A stretch of 61,969 bases of DNA from Pseudobdellovibrionaceae bacterium (GCA_021731025.1 JAKFYD010000016.1:1-61969); one strand, 5' to 3'. Counted from the stretch's first letter, positions 34,762 to 44,635 are shown. A program made the numbers and translations. The notes: a model not told the origin generated them from the letters alone.

Positions 34762-35317
34762 ATACCTGTACAATTTGAAATCTGAGCTTTCGGGCCTGCC
34801 CGAAACTGACATTGCGGAAATCTTGCGGGATCAGGATGAATACATTTGTGAAGCCCTGCGATCAGGGCGCAATGAAAGTGAAATTATTTAGTCTCTAGGA
34901 TCTGCAAAAGATCTGGCTAAAGAATTGAAAGCTGATCATCAAATTCGCTCTGCCGTTACGGAAGAAAAATTAATTTCTAAGATGAATAAAGTCTTTAAAG
35001 CAATCCTTGCTGTTGGGGTCCTAGCTCCTTTTAATTTAATTTTTGTTTTAGGCCCCTTCCTTGGAGTGTGCGCAATCCTTCTCGCATTTTGGACCGGTGC
35101 TGCAGCCATTGTAGCAGCGGGAGTTGGCGGAGTGGGTATCGCTTTCTTAAGCTTACCCGCAGGTGTCATTTTATTTTTGTTTATACTTTTCAGTTCGCTG
35201 ACAGGTGTTGGGATCGGCGCTTTACTGTTAATTGCTTGCTACTTTCTGTCCTTATGGATTTTGAAAGGCCTACTTCAGTATGTGAAATGGAACTTTGACC
35301 TTATTATCGGAGAATAA
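34748..35317 (+). pseudogene. DUF1700 membrane protein interrupted by an amber stop
   Basis: A GTG at 34748 overlaps the padR end and opens a frame with the DUF1700 signature (NEYLYNLKSELSGL, then DEYICEALRSGRNESEII). The codon at 34889-34891 is TAG, where relatives have a residue just before SLG. The same frame then continues without further stops through SAKDLAKELKA and four hydrophobic segments to 35317. One base change explains the break. It may be a real nonsense mutation, read-through, or a sequencing error. The downstream part could start at TTG 34925. Confidence 0.78.
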
Positions 35318-35320
35318 TTT

Positions 35321-36139
35321 ATGAAAAAGCTTATTCGCTATACCCTGCTCTTGACTGCCGGATTTTTTTTGCTTGCACTGGTTTCTTTTAACTTTATCAG
35401 TGCGGAAGATTTTAAGAACATTTACTACGCAAATGGCTTTAAAAAAATAAATACTGCTGACTTGGTTGATTTCAATTTTGACCAGACACTTTCCTTTCCT
35501 GAAACGGATGAGATCGTATTTAAAATCACTTTCGGTAAAGTCTATTTTTCCACAAACCCCGGCAATGACTTTAAAGTCCGCTTAAAAAGCAAAATCAATA
35601 AAAATAAGAATACAGATTTAACTCATTATATTTACAAGCGCGATCATCAAATTATTGTTGATTTAGCAGAAGCATTTACCGAGGAGAGCACTCCCAAGAG
35701 TGAAGTCCGAATAACAAAAAATTCGTTTACAATTCAAGATGCTCTTGCTTTGGAAATCAGTATTCCCCAAACAATTAAGAAAATACATATCAATACGGTG
35801 TCAGCCGATTGGAAAATAAAAGGCCTTGATATCGACAATTTCAATCTGAACAATGTCAGCGGCGATATTAAAATTAACGATTCTCGATCCAACGAAATTA
35901 AAGTGAATACCGTCAGCGGCGATTTAGAAGTAAAAAATTTAGATTTTAACAGCTTCAATGGTGACTCCGTCAGTGGGGATTTTGAATTTAAAAAAATGAG
36001 CTCCTCGCCTCTTTCTGTTGCTTTTAAAACTATTAGCGGCGAAATGAAGGGCTTTGATCAATTAAATGTGGAGAATTCTCCACGAAAATTAAACATCAAA
36101 ACTGTCAGTGGAGATTTGGAAATGAAGTCATTGGAATAA
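35321..36139 (+). CDS. DUF4097 beta-helix-like envelope protein
   Basis: The 272-residue protein has one N-terminal membrane/signal segment (about 6-28) and, from about residue 175, five repeats of the VSGD/ISGE type (NVSGDIKI, TVSGDLEV, SVSGDFEF, TISGEMKG, TVSGDLEM). These repeats are typical of DUF4097 beta-helical adhesin-like proteins. With PadR and DUF1700 it makes a classic three-gene unit, three bases after the DUF1700 stop. Its role in envelope stress signalling is inferred. Confidence 0.87.
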   Translation: MKKLIRYTLLLTAGFFLLALVSFNFISAEDFKNIYYANGFKKINTADLVDFNFDQTLSFPETDEIVFKITFGKVYFSTNPGNDFKVRLKSKINKNKNTDLTHYIYKRDHQIIVDLAEAFTEESTPKSEVRITKNSFTIQDALALEISIPQTIKKIHINTVSADWKIKGLDIDNFNLNNVSGDIKINDSRSNEIKVNTVSGDLEVKNLDFNSFNGDSVSGDFEFKKMSSSPLSVAFKTISGEMKGFDQLNVENSPRKLNIKTVSGDLEMKSLE

Positions 36140-36200
36140 GCATTGCAATCCTAAAAAACCTTTGCTGGAATTAGAGCAAATGAGATTAGGAAACAAAATT

Positions 36201-37175
36201 ATGTTTAAATTATTGACGATAAGCTTATTTTCGACTCTTTTCCTTGCTTTACCCACTTACGCAGGTCCTGGTACGAGCGGTGGCGGCGATGGCTCTCGGG
36301 CAGAGTTTTACTATTTGGGTGATATTTTATTTAAGGAGTTAGACCAACTTCAATTGTCTGCAAAACCCCTCGATTTAGCTCGACAAGCATTTGCTGAACT
36401 TCGCCTTAAAGAAAAAAAATATCCCGAATTTACGGATTTAGATCTTGTTCTCAATGGACAAACTGTAACCGCAATTAATGATTACGGTGATTTTACCATA
36501 GTCGTTAATGAACCTCGATGGAACCGTTCTACTTTTTCACAAAAGCGACAGCTGATTCTTCATGAACTTTTGGGTTTAAGTCGCAAATATGACATCAGTA
36601 TTGATGATTCTGGTTACGCTATTTCAAGTCCCATCATGGCTAAACTGGCAAAAGTGGATCAGAAAAATTTTCTACTCAATACGGATTATCCAGCTAATTT
36701 TGTTGCTCCAGAACTTATGGAATTAAATGCAAGTGTAATTTCAGACATAAAGATTGCACGTTCTAAAACTCGAACTGGATTGGCGCAAGCAACTGCTGAA
36801 AACTGTATAGCGACAGATATTCAACCTGCAATTGGGTTGCACTTTAAACGTGAGTCAGACCTTATTGAAAATAAATACACTTTACAATTTAAAATTTTAT
36901 GCAAAGAACCCGATGGCCATATGTATGGTCATAGTCAAGGTGCGGATGAAATTGGCTCTTTTGATTTGGTATCTAATAATCTTTTCGAAATGAATAGCGA
37001 AATTGGTAGCTTTATTCTGGGTTGGATTTCGGGACAAGATTTCTTGGTACGCTCTCCAGGTATGCTGATTAAATTAGAAAAAAATAAAGACGGCACTTAC
37101 AATTTTACTTTTGAATTTTACCGCGGTCCAAATGGGCCTGCTGAAAGAATCACCGGGATTTTGAAAAGGAATTAG
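36201..37175 (+). CDS. Secreted HELLGL-type protein, copy 1
   Basis: ATG 36201 gives a clean signal peptide (MFKLLTISLFSTLFLALP, cleaved near TYA) and follows AGGAAAC, so it is preferred to longer starts. The mature protein begins GPGTSGGGDGSR and has ILHELLGLSRKYDISIDDSGY near residue 115-135. That segment recurs in exported proteins of predatory bacteria and resembles an HE-containing but incomplete metalloprotease motif. It is about 45 percent alike by eye to the next gene product, a tandem paralogue. Confidence 0.75.
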   Translation: MFKLLTISLFSTLFLALPTYAGPGTSGGGDGSRAEFYYLGDILFKELDQLQLSAKPLDLARQAFAELRLKEKKYPEFTDLDLVLNGQTVTAINDYGDFTIVVNEPRWNRSTFSQKRQLILHELLGLSRKYDISIDDSGYAISSPIMAKLAKVDQKNFLLNTDYPANFVAPELMELNASVISDIKIARSKTRTGLAQATAENCIATDIQPAIGLHFKRESDLIENKYTLQFKILCKEPDGHMYGHSQGADEIGSFDLVSNNLFEMNSEIGSFILGWISGQDFLVRSPGMLIKLEKNKDGTYNFTFEFYRGPNGPAERITGILKRN

Positions 37176-37184
37176 TCAAAGCTT

Positions 37185-38138
37185 ATGTTTAATTTTTTTA
37201 CTTTAAACCTACTTTTATCTCTATGCTTCGCTTTGACCTCCCATGCCGCAGGTCCCGGCACAAGCGGTGGTGGTCACGGCTCGCGCGGCGAATTCTATTA
37301 TCTTGGGGATAAACTATTTAAGGACTTAGCTACAATTGGTGTTCATACACCGGCGCTTGAACTTTCTAAAAGAGCCTTTGAAGAACTTCGTGAAACAAAA
37401 ATTTTGCCTGAGTTTACGGATTCAAATCTTTCAATACGAAACCGGCCGGTAAATGCTATTAATGACTTCGCAGATTTTACTCTTATCATCAACGAGCCCT
37501 GGTGGAACAAAGCTAGTCTCACTCAAAAAAGCCAAATTCTATTTCACGAACTCCTAGGATTAGCACGTAAATATGACGCCTCAATTGATGACTCCGAATA
37601 CAAAATATCCAGCATGCTTTTAACTAAGCTAAATGAAAAAAGTCATAATAATTTTTTGTATAGGAATCCCGAATTGACTGAACTGAACGTCAACAGCTCG
37701 AATTCAGATGTAAAATTGATTCGGGCTGCAAGCAAAGACTCCTTATCTTTAGCACCGGCAAAAAAATGCTTAGCAACCCCTGAAGGGCCCGCTGTTACAT
37801 TGAAATTCAAACGAGAACCTGGCGACGAGAACAGATATACATTTAGTTTTAATATTTTATGCGTGCTTGCTGATGGGAAATACTATGGCCACCGGCAAGG
37901 TGAAGGTGAAATTGGGATCTTTAAATTAGGTCCAAATAATCTTTTCGAAATTACTTCTGAATTCGGTACCTTTATTGTTGGGTCGATTTCGGGAAAAGAT
38001 TTATCCTTTCGCACGCCAAATATGAGTATCGAGCTTAAAGAAAATCCTTTTGATGATACTTATATTTTTAAATTCGAATTTTACTCAGGTGAAGACGGTC
38101 CGGCTGAACGAGTAATAGGAATTTTGAAAAAGAACTAA
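37185..38138 (+). CDS. Secreted HELLGL-type protein, copy 2
   Basis: The 317-residue paralogue of the preceding gene has a signal peptide ending near SHA, GPGTSGGGHGSR at the mature start, LFHELLGLARKYDASIDDSEY in the middle and the shared end ERVIGILKKN. Both copies keep two cysteines in the second half. It begins 9 bases after copy 1 and converges with the TIGR02147 gene, overlapping by four bases. Confidence 0.75.
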   Translation: MFNFFTLNLLLSLCFALTSHAAGPGTSGGGHGSRGEFYYLGDKLFKDLATIGVHTPALELSKRAFEELRETKILPEFTDSNLSIRNRPVNAINDFADFTLIINEPWWNKASLTQKSQILFHELLGLARKYDASIDDSEYKISSMLLTKLNEKSHNNFLYRNPELTELNVNSSNSDVKLIRAASKDSLSLAPAKKCLATPEGPAVTLKFKREPGDENRYTFSFNILCVLADGKYYGHRQGEGEIGIFKLGPNNLFEITSEFGTFIVGSISGKDLSFRTPNMSIELKENPFDDTYIFKFEFYSGEDGPAERVIGILKKN

Positions 38139-38950
38139 TCCTTCATCGCCTTTGAAAAATCGATATTAAAGTTTACTACGATCTCTGCCGGTGAAGGTTC
38201 GGCCCTAGCTTGGAATTTCTTTATGACTTCACGAAGTTCATCTTGAAATTCAAGGTAATCCGATTTCGACAAAGACTGAATAACTGTAAAGTGAACTCCT
38301 TCTTTCACTTTGGACTCAGTAAAGTTAGTAACGGATTTTTGCCTCCACATATTGTGAAAGTGAGGCAACCAAGGGGATTCTTGGGTTAAGTGAAGTCCAC
38401 CCGATTTGAATTTATAATATCCATTTTTAAATTCAACCAACCCTGCTTTCTCGAGACGTTTTAAAACATCAGAAACTAAATTAATTTCTAAATGAAGATT
38501 TTCAGCGATTTGTTTTTCTGTCAGAGGATGGGCTAAACTTGTAGCGATATGAATAACAGACCAATACCAAGCGGAATAATAATGTTGAGCAAAATCTTCG
38601 GCCAGTTTTTTATCTCGGCCTACAATCTTTTCCAAACGCTCTGATTCATCTCGGATTTGATCTAGTTTGAGCGTAAGAAACTTTCTATGATCAGCATCAC
38701 CTGCCCGGCCAAGCTCAACCAATAAGGTCAGATAGCTACGTTCATTTTCGTGGGTGAATGCTATCTTGGTGAGCTTAAAACATTGATCTGGGGTCAGATG
38801 CACATGAGAATGCATCACCTGGGAAATGTAGGAGCGCTGACAATTCAGCTCCTTGGATAGACGGGAAATAGCTCCATGACCTTGCTCTTTTACCCAATCG
38901 GCTAGCCATTCTCTATAGTCTAAGTAGCTAAAAATGTTTACTTTTTTCAT
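38135..38950 (-). CDS. TIGR02147/DUF4423 family regulator
   Basis: The 271-residue protein starts IFSYLDYREWLADWV, has an HTH-like segment (SRLSKELNCQRSYISQVM, about 30-47) and a DUF4423 middle (HYYSAWYWSVIHIA, then the second winged helix LTEKQIAENLHLEINLVSDVLKRL). The family is characteristic of Bdellovibrio, Fibrobacter and some deltaproteobacteria. It probably controls neighbouring secreted-protein genes at 36-40 kb, which is inference. Confidence 0.88.
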   Translation of the reverse strand: MKKVNIFSYLDYREWLADWVKEQGHGAISRLSKELNCQRSYISQVMHSHVHLTPDQCFKLTKIAFTHENERSYLTLLVELGRAGDADHRKFLTLKLDQIRDESERLEKIVGRDKKLAEDFAQHYYSAWYWSVIHIATSLAHPLTEKQIAENLHLEINLVSDVLKRLEKAGLVEFKNGYYKFKSGGLHLTQESPWLPHFHNMWRQKSVTNFTESKVKEGVHFTVIQSLSKSDYLEFQDELREVIKKFQARAEPSPAEIVVNFNIDFSKAMKD

Positions 38951-39060
38951 ATTCGATATAAATTATAACACAATTTGATCAAATTTTATAACAAAAATCT
39001 TATGCGACGCATTGTTTGTGTGTATAACTTTGAAAACTTAACTTTCGAAAGGAATAGAAA

Positions 39061-39495
39061 ATGAAGCCCAGCTTACTACTTAAAATTGCTAGCATGGTAG
39101 TTCTTAATATCAATCTGAGTTATGCGACCGAAAACGGACCTGCTCATCACGTTGCTAACTGCCCTACTATCAACGGTCAATACGTTCAAGATAGTGGTGT
39201 TAACCGGAAGACGATCAAAACACAGAAAACTACTAACGGCCTCAACTTTGAGGATACAGAAGTTAAATGGATAGTTGATGGAATAACCCATTCAGTCGAA
39301 GGCGGGCCTCAACTTTCCTATCGTGGATCTTGTGAAAGAAATTCCATCGTCCTGACTTTGTATCAAGAAACTACACAGGTTGGTCGCATGATCTATTTCA
39401 CGAATGATAAATCACAGCTAGTGATTGAAACAATGGCAATAGATTCCCGTCTAGGTCAAAGCGGCAAAGAAATTTGGAATCCCGAAAAACAATAA
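39061..39495 (+). CDS. Small exported protein, unknown
   Basis: A signal peptide (residues 1-20, ending SYA) precedes a 124-residue mature domain with two cysteines and beta-prone segments. AAAGGAATAG lies before the ATG. It is nine bases from the lipoprotein gene at 39505 and may be its operon partner. Family unknown. Confidence 0.65.
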   Translation: MKPSLLLKIASMVVLNINLSYATENGPAHHVANCPTINGQYVQDSGVNRKTIKTQKTTNGLNFEDTEVKWIVDGITHSVEGGPQLSYRGSCERNSIVLTLYQETTQVGRMIYFTNDKSQLVIETMAIDSRLGQSGKEIWNPEKQ

Positions 39496-39504
39496 GGAGT
39501 TATT

Positions 39505-40095
39505 ATGAAAAAGAATTTAAATATCTTATGTCTTTCTATTTTAGCCGTTTCTTTTGCAGCTTGTAATGGCGGTAGTGGCGGAGGCAATGATTCCCCGCCC
39601 ACTCCCGTAGAGCAAAGCGAACAAGTTGGGACCGCAAAGGTTGCGGACTTTCCAAGAACATTCTCTGCAACATTTCAAGTTCTGGATAATAAAACTGCTG
39701 CATCTCTTAGTGTTTCATCTTACTCAAAAACCAATGATAAATCTTTACTTGGCTGCATGGAAACACCCGATGGTAAGAATTTTACATTTATATTGAAAAA
39801 CGAAGGCGAATATCCTGATGATTTAAAAATCCAGGTGAAGAATGCTTACTTCCGAGAAAATAAAACAAATTATAAAGACTTAAGTGAAGTCTCGCTGGAT
39901 GGATATACGAGAAACAAGTGGTTTGAGTTTAATTCAAAGGAACAAATGTACCAACTTCATCATTGTGAAGGAAAAATGGAACGAGTTAAAAATTATTTGT
40001 CTGGCTACTTCCAGTGCCTCTATGCCCAACCCCATAAAAAAGACAAAACAATTGATTTTGTACTCGAATTTTCCTGCGATGTTATTCAGCGCTAA
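39505..40095 (+). CDS. Lipoprotein, unknown
   Basis: The lipobox SFAAC at residues 16-20 follows a Lys start and a Leu/Ile core, so lipidation is likely. A glycine-rich linker (NGGSGGGND) leads to a beta-rich domain with three cysteines. TAAGGAG is a strong ribosome-binding site. No family recognised. Confidence 0.7.
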   Translation: MKKNLNILCLSILAVSFAACNGGSGGGNDSPPTPVEQSEQVGTAKVADFPRTFSATFQVLDNKTAASLSVSSYSKTNDKSLLGCMETPDGKNFTFILKNEGEYPDDLKIQVKNAYFRENKTNYKDLSEVSLDGYTRNKWFEFNSKEQMYQLHHCEGKMERVKNYLSGYFQCLYAQPHKKDKTIDFVLEFSCDVIQR

Positions 40096-40147
40096 ATTTA
40101 GGTAAGATAAATAAATCTCGGCGAAGAATTTGCATCCTTGGGTTCAA

Positions 40148-41485
40148 ATGGTAAGAACCGAGGATGCTTTTTTTGACTCAGTGATTGTCGGGGCCGGTAC
40201 TGCAGGATTAGCTTGTGGTATCGAGCTGTTAAAGCGAAAAAAATCATTTGCGATTTTTGAAGCTCGACCACGAATTGGTGGTCGAATTTTGACTCGGCAA
40301 AGCAAAGTTTCACAACTGCCTGTTGAACTTGGACCCGAATTTATTCATGGATATCCCTCGGAAATCATGAGTTTAACAGACAGCTCGAAACTTCCTTTCT
40401 ATGATGTGACCGACCTTCACTATACTTTTCAAAAAAAGAAACCTGTTCATCTTGTTAAGGAATATTGGGACATACTGCAAAATATTCTGGAAAAAATTCC
40501 CCGCAATCCTGAAAAAGATCAGACGGTAAAATCATTCTTAAATAACCACAAAATTAACTCTTGGGCGAAATCTCACTTTACTAGTTTTGTTGAAGGCTTT
40601 CATTCTGCGAATCTAAATCTCATGGGAACGCAGGGGCTGTTATCCACCGAAGAAGTTACCGAAGATGATAAAAACGGCTCCGAATTGTTTCGCTGGAAAA
40701 ATGGCTATGGCGAATTTCTATCCGAGTTCGTTACGTCTGCTGGCAAAAGTTTTCTTTCGCATCTTCGCTTTGATTCCGTCCTTAAAAAAATCGACTGGAG
40801 CCAAAAGCAGATCAAGCTCCAATTCCACAATCAAAAAACATCTCGATGGATCAAGGTCATCTGTCGAAAGTTGATTCTCACGGTGCCTATCGGAGTTTTA
40901 AAAGCACCGGCTCGTGCTGTTGCTGGAATTGAATGGCTTCCCTATCCACCGCCATCGCTGACCAAGTCTCTCGAATTTGTTCACATGGGTCATGTTGAAA
41001 AACTGAACTTCACTTTTAAAAATAGATTTTGGGAAGACTTGACAGAAAAACAATCAGCATTTTTTCACACGACACCGGATCATTATTTTCCGACGTGGTG
41101 GACGCAAATGCCCATGCGTTCTCCTCATCTTGTGGCCTGGCAAGGGGGCCCAAAAGCGGAAGAGATGAAAAGCTGGAAGACGGAAGCTAAAATTACTGCA
41201 GCATTAAAAACTTTGGCTCTCCTTTCACGAAAAACAAAAACCAGTTTAGTCAAAGAAATTATCGATTGCGAAACTCACAACTGGAGTTCTGATCCCTTCG
41301 CACTGGGAGCTTATTCTTATGTGGGAGTCGATGGATCAGGAATCGCAAAGAACTTAACAAAAGTTTTAGAAGGAAGAATTATTATTGCAGGCGAAGGAAG
41401 TGTCACTGGCTCGGGCCGGGGCACCGTTCATGGAGCACTGGCTTCAGGTCTTCGCGCGGCGAAACAAGCTTTAACACTGAATTAG
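40148..41485 (+). CDS. Flavin-containing amine oxidase family protein
   Basis: From ATG 40148 the 445-residue protein carries the FAD dinucleotide motif VIVGAGTAGLACGIEL followed by the GG-rich ARPRIGGRI and ends with GEGSVTGSGRGTVHGALASG, both diagnostic of amine oxidases. The substrate cannot be told. An upstream TTG (40130) could extend it by six residues. No good ribosome-binding site is seen at either start. It lies 12 bases before a second flavoprotein gene. Confidence 0.85.
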   Translation: MVRTEDAFFDSVIVGAGTAGLACGIELLKRKKSFAIFEARPRIGGRILTRQSKVSQLPVELGPEFIHGYPSEIMSLTDSSKLPFYDVTDLHYTFQKKKPVHLVKEYWDILQNILEKIPRNPEKDQTVKSFLNNHKINSWAKSHFTSFVEGFHSANLNLMGTQGLLSTEEVTEDDKNGSELFRWKNGYGEFLSEFVTSAGKSFLSHLRFDSVLKKIDWSQKQIKLQFHNQKTSRWIKVICRKLILTVPIGVLKAPARAVAGIEWLPYPPPSLTKSLEFVHMGHVEKLNFTFKNRFWEDLTEKQSAFFHTTPDHYFPTWWTQMPMRSPHLVAWQGGPKAEEMKSWKTEAKITAALKTLALLSRKTKTSLVKEIIDCETHNWSSDPFALGAYSYVGVDGSGIAKNLTKVLEGRIIIAGEGSVTGSGRGTVHGALASGLRAAKQALTLN

Positions 41486-41497
41486 GGGGAACTTTTT

Positions 41498-43048
41498 ATG
41501 GATCAACTTCATCCTGGCGAAAGTCTTTCACTTTGGAAAGACACCTGCGAAATGCCGCAGTTTGAAAAACTCGAAAAAAATATTCGAGCTGACGTCGCTA
41601 TAATTGGCGGCGGTATTGCGGGGCTAACGACAGCTTATCTGCTCGCAAGAAAAGGAAAATCCGTTGTGTTGCTTGAAAGTGCTGAACTTGGCAGTGGCCA
41701 AACCGGGAAAACAACGGCACACATGACTGTGGTCTTAGATGATCGCTATTACAATCTGGAAAGGATTCATGGTCAGAAGGCGACGTCTTTAGCGGCCCAA
41801 AGCCACCGCGCGGCCTTAGATAAAGTGAAAGAAATTGTCGAGCGCGAACAGATCGATTGTCACTTGCAAAAGGTCACCGGATATTTGTTTAGTTCCAATG
41901 AACAGCAAACAAAAATTCTTGAAAAAGAATTAGCAGCCTATCAACGAAATGGAGTCGACGACGTCGAGTTTTTACAAAATCCTACTTCCAGTTTAAAAAT
42001 GCAAGCTTGTCTGAGGTTTCCGAATCAATTGCAAATTCATGCTCTTAAATATCTTGCAGGATTAACTCAAGCTTTCATTAAACTCGGTGGAAAAATACAC
42101 ACTCACACTCACGTGGTGGGGGTTTACGGTGGTGAACGAGCCAGTGTTGTCACAAAAGAAAATTTAAAAGTCTATTGTGACTCGGTTGTGGTTGCGACCA
42201 ACTCGCCGGTCAACAATTTATTTGCGCTTCACACAAAACAAGCTCCCTACCGCACTTACGTGGTTGGATTCAAAGTTCCGAAAGGCTTTAGCGAGGACGC
42301 GTTGTTTTGGGATACCCTTGACCCTTATCACTACATTCGTTTCGAATCCCAAGAAGATCACGATGTTCTGATCGTGGGTGGTGAAGATCATAAAACGGGA
42401 CAAGATGAATACCCTTCGGATCGCTATGAGGCTTTAGAAAAATGGGCTCGTGAGAATATCAGTTTTGATGGACCGCTGATTTACCGTTGGTCAGGTCAGG
42501 TTATGGAGACCATAGATGGACTGGCCTATCTTGGTCACAATCCTATGGACGAAAAAAATGTGTACGTGATCACGGGAGACTCTGGAAATGGAACAACTCA
42601 CGCCACCATCGGAGCTATGCTTATTACCGATCAAATTTTAGGCGAGAAAAATCCTTGGGAAGAGGTTTATGCTCCTAACCGTATTCAATTGGGATCGACA
42701 GGCAGCTTTCTAAAAGAGAACTTAAATGTAGCGGCTCAGTATGCGGATTGGGTGAAAAGCAATCCTCGCCCTGATTTTTCTAAGGTCGAACCAAATACAG
42801 GTGTTGTTTACCGCGAAGGATTGAAAATGATCGCGGCTTATAAGGATGAAACTGGCCGAGTTGAAATGATGTTAGCAGCCTGCACACATTTAGGTGGAGT
42901 GGTCCGATGGAATCCTGCAGAGCGCTCGTGGGATTGCCCTTGTCATGGATCACGCTTTGACTGTCATGGAAATGTCATTGAAGGACCAGCTTACAGAGGT
43001 CTTGCTCATCATGAAGAACATCAGCCTCAAAAAGATCACTCTCAATGA
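41498..43048 (+). CDS. FAD-dependent oxidoreductase with C-terminal Rieske domain
   Basis: The 516-residue protein opens with a DAO-like FAD motif ([21 protein letters not shown]) and ends with a Rieske [2Fe-2S] domain (CTHLGG...[12 protein letters not shown], the C-x-H and C-x2-H ligands, about residues 465-490). Such fusions may pass electrons from a flavin to the cluster. The paired amine oxidase upstream suggests one oxidative pathway. It stops within a strong hairpin that also serves the convergent gene. Confidence 0.9.
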   Translation: MDQLHPGESLSLWKDTCEMPQFEKLEKNIRADVAIIGGGIAGLTTAYLLARKGKSVVLLESAELGSGQTGKTTAHMTVVLDDRYYNLERIHGQKATSLAAQSHRAALDKVKEIVEREQIDCHLQKVTGYLFSSNEQQTKILEKELAAYQRNGVDDVEFLQNPTSSLKMQACLRFPNQLQIHALKYLAGLTQAFIKLGGKIHTHTHVVGVYGGERASVVTKENLKVYCDSVVVATNSPVNNLFALHTKQAPYRTYVVGFKVPKGFSEDALFWDTLDPYHYIRFESQEDHDVLIVGGEDHKTGQDEYPSDRYEALEKWARENISFDGPLIYRWSGQVMETIDGLAYLGHNPMDEKNVYVITGDSGNGTTHATIGAMLITDQILGEKNPWEEVYAPNRIQLGSTGSFLKENLNVAAQYADWVKSNPRPDFSKVEPNTGVVYREGLKMIAAYKDETGRVEMMLAACTHLGGVVRWNPAERSWDCPCHGSRFDCHGNVIEGPAYRGLAHHEEHQPQKDHSQ

Positions 43049-43060
43049 GGGTGATCTTTT
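43030..43060. terminator. Bidirectional terminator overlapping two stop codons
   Basis: Fourteen-base arms (43030-43043 and 43047-43060, one wobble) close over AAT. The plus strand ends in TTTT and the minus strand reads TTTTT, so both convergent genes can terminate here. The stop codons of the Rieske flavoprotein (43048) and of the 43042 gene lie inside the stem. Confidence 0.75.
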
Positions 43061-43446
43061 AAACGTTCAATCATTTCGTGAGATAACTCATCATGATAGG
43101 TTCCGTAAGACTCGACGTAGATTCCTTTTACATTTTGTGAGGGCGATGAAATCGCGTACAAAATGGATTGATCATCAGGATCGGAAGTGTTTTCAAAACG
43201 GATCATCTTATCTATGACGAGATCATCAGGGTAAAGTTTGATATTGCCCATGTCGCATTCAAGACGATCAAATTTTGGAACCAAATTCGCCGTGTATCCT
43301 TTTTCCTGCATCTTATGAATGCCTTCAACAAGCGACATCATAAACCCTGTTCCGGCTTGCCCAATGTCTTCACACTGAGTGCTGTCTTCTTTTTTGCGAA
43401 ATATTTTTTTTAAGTAATCGATAATACCTTCGTGTCCTTGCTGCAT
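43042..43446 (-). CDS. Hypothetical protein, 134 aa
   Basis: A soluble protein with no signal peptide; it has two cysteines and an even mix of helices and strands. GGGGGAATT precedes the ATG. It ends inside a shared terminator hairpin. No family recognised. Confidence 0.6.
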   Translation of the reverse strand: MQQGHEGIIDYLKKIFRKKEDSTQCEDIGQAGTGFMMSLVEGIHKMQEKGYTANLVPKFDRLECDMGNIKLYPDDLVIDKMIRFENTSDPDDQSILYAISSPSQNVKGIYVESYGTYHDELSHEMIERLKDHPH

Positions 43447-43524
43447 AATTCCCCCAAACTCTTGTCGCTGATTCTCTGTTCTTAGTTCTTAATAGTATTT
43501 AAAAGCAAAACGTATTCCATTGCC

Positions 43525-43560
43525 GAAAAAAACGTGCTGATTCCGTAAAGAACCAGCACT
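43525..43560 (-). terminator. Terminator of the csbD-like gene
   Basis: On the minus strand CAGTGCTGG pairs its GTGCTG (43554-43559) with CAGCAC (43534-43539), and GTTTTTTTC follows. It is placed 34 bases after the stop of the CsbD gene. Confidence 0.6.
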
Positions 43561-43593
43561 GATTTATTAATTCAAACTTGTAGCGAAGATCTT

Positions 43594-43842
43594 TTAGTTT
43601 CTAAGCTTATCTTTCGTAGCTTCCATCGCCTTGTCTTTTTTAATTTCGAAGCGGCGATAAATGTCAGACAATTTATCTTTGTAAGTGTCTTGAGAATCAC
43701 CATAGCGTTGTTGAATCAAACCACCTATTGCGGTCATATCGCCTTTAGTTTGCTCAAGCTCATCATCAGTTAATTTCCCCCAGCCTTTACGGATTTCACC
43801 TTTGATTTCGCGCCATTTTCCTTGCAGTGTATTTTCGTTCAT
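43594..43842 (-). CDS. CsbD family stress protein
   Basis: The 82-residue protein shows the CsbD signature: NTLQGKWREIKGEIRKGWGKLTDDE and a later GLIQQRYGDSQD, with a Lys-rich helical tail. CsbD-like proteins accumulate in general stress and stationary phase; their molecular role is unclear. AAAGGAGATC gives a strong ribosome-binding site. The 226-base gap to 44068 has no other gene I trust. Confidence 0.88.
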   Translation of the reverse strand: MNENTLQGKWREIKGEIRKGWGKLTDDELEQTKGDMTAIGGLIQQRYGDSQDTYKDKLSDIYRRFEIKKDKAMEATKDKLRN

Positions 43843-44068
43843 GTTGATCTCCTTTTGTTACTGTACACTACAGCAATTTAAAGACCTCCGTTGATTGGCT
43901 CTAAAAAGCCCATTAACACGTTTCAAAAAATCCTTTGGGTATTTTTGCTACATGATGAGTATGTTTTGAACATCAAATATTCCACTTTGATAAATTCCTT
44001 TACTGCAATTGTGATGTCAGTTAGAAATTTTTTAACCGCGGAAAACCACCGCAGAAACAAGGAGATTT

Positions 44069-44626
44069 ATGATGAAGAAAATTTTGATGACTTCACTGGC
44101 ACTGGGTCTTTCATTTTCATTGGCTCAAGCAGCTAGCGAAACTGCAACGACAACGACTACGACAACAACAGCGGGAACACCTACTGATCCGCAAATTGCT
44201 AATGTTGTTATGACAGCTAACACAGTTGATATCGACGCTGGAAAATTGGCAAAATCAAAAACTAAAAATCCAGAAGTGAAAAAATTTGCCGAGCAAATGA
44301 TTAAAGATCACACTTCAGTTAACAAAGACACCAGCAAATTGTTGGGTAAACTTAAAGTTAAAACTGAAGAAAGCGACACAAGCCGTACTCTTCGCAAAGA
44401 AGGCGAAGCGACAATGGCGAAATTGAAAGGTCTTAAAGAGACTGATTTTGATAAAGCTTACATCGATAATGAAGTGACTTACCACCAAACAGTTTTAGAT
44501 GCGATCGACAAAACTTTAATGCCAGCAGCACAGCGTCCTGAAATCAAAGATTTGTTGGGAAAAGTTCGTCCTTCAATTGAAGCGCACTTACAACACGCAA
44601 AACAATTGCAATCATCTTTACAGTAA
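44069..44626 (+). CDS. Exported DUF4142 protein
   Basis: AAGGAGATTT precedes two tandem ATGs. The signal peptide ends near AQA; a run of threonines (eight in a row, 32-39 region) forms a linker before a four-helix DUF4142 domain (ANTVDIDAGKLAKSK, EQMIKDHTSVN, DNEVTYHQTVLDAI, HLQHAKQLQ) similar to ferritin-like folds. The family is periplasmic and often stress-linked. The His and Glu residues do not match a confident metal site. Confidence 0.85.
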   Translation: MMKKILMTSLALGLSFSLAQAASETATTTTTTTTAGTPTDPQIANVVMTANTVDIDAGKLAKSKTKNPEVKKFAEQMIKDHTSVNKDTSKLLGKLKVKTEESDTSRTLRKEGEATMAKLKGLKETDFDKAYIDNEVTYHQTVLDAIDKTLMPAAQRPEIKDLLGKVRPSIEAHLQHAKQLQSSLQ

Positions 44627-44635
44627 TTATAGACG

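Noticed and set aside
43891-44136. An 81-codon frame on the plus strand before the DUF4142 gene
   Set aside because: It overlaps the well-supported DUF4142 start in another frame and has no ribosome-binding site.
44144-44176. ACG/ACA/ACT simple repeat
   Set aside because: It encodes the threonine linker of the DUF4142 protein and needs no separate feature.
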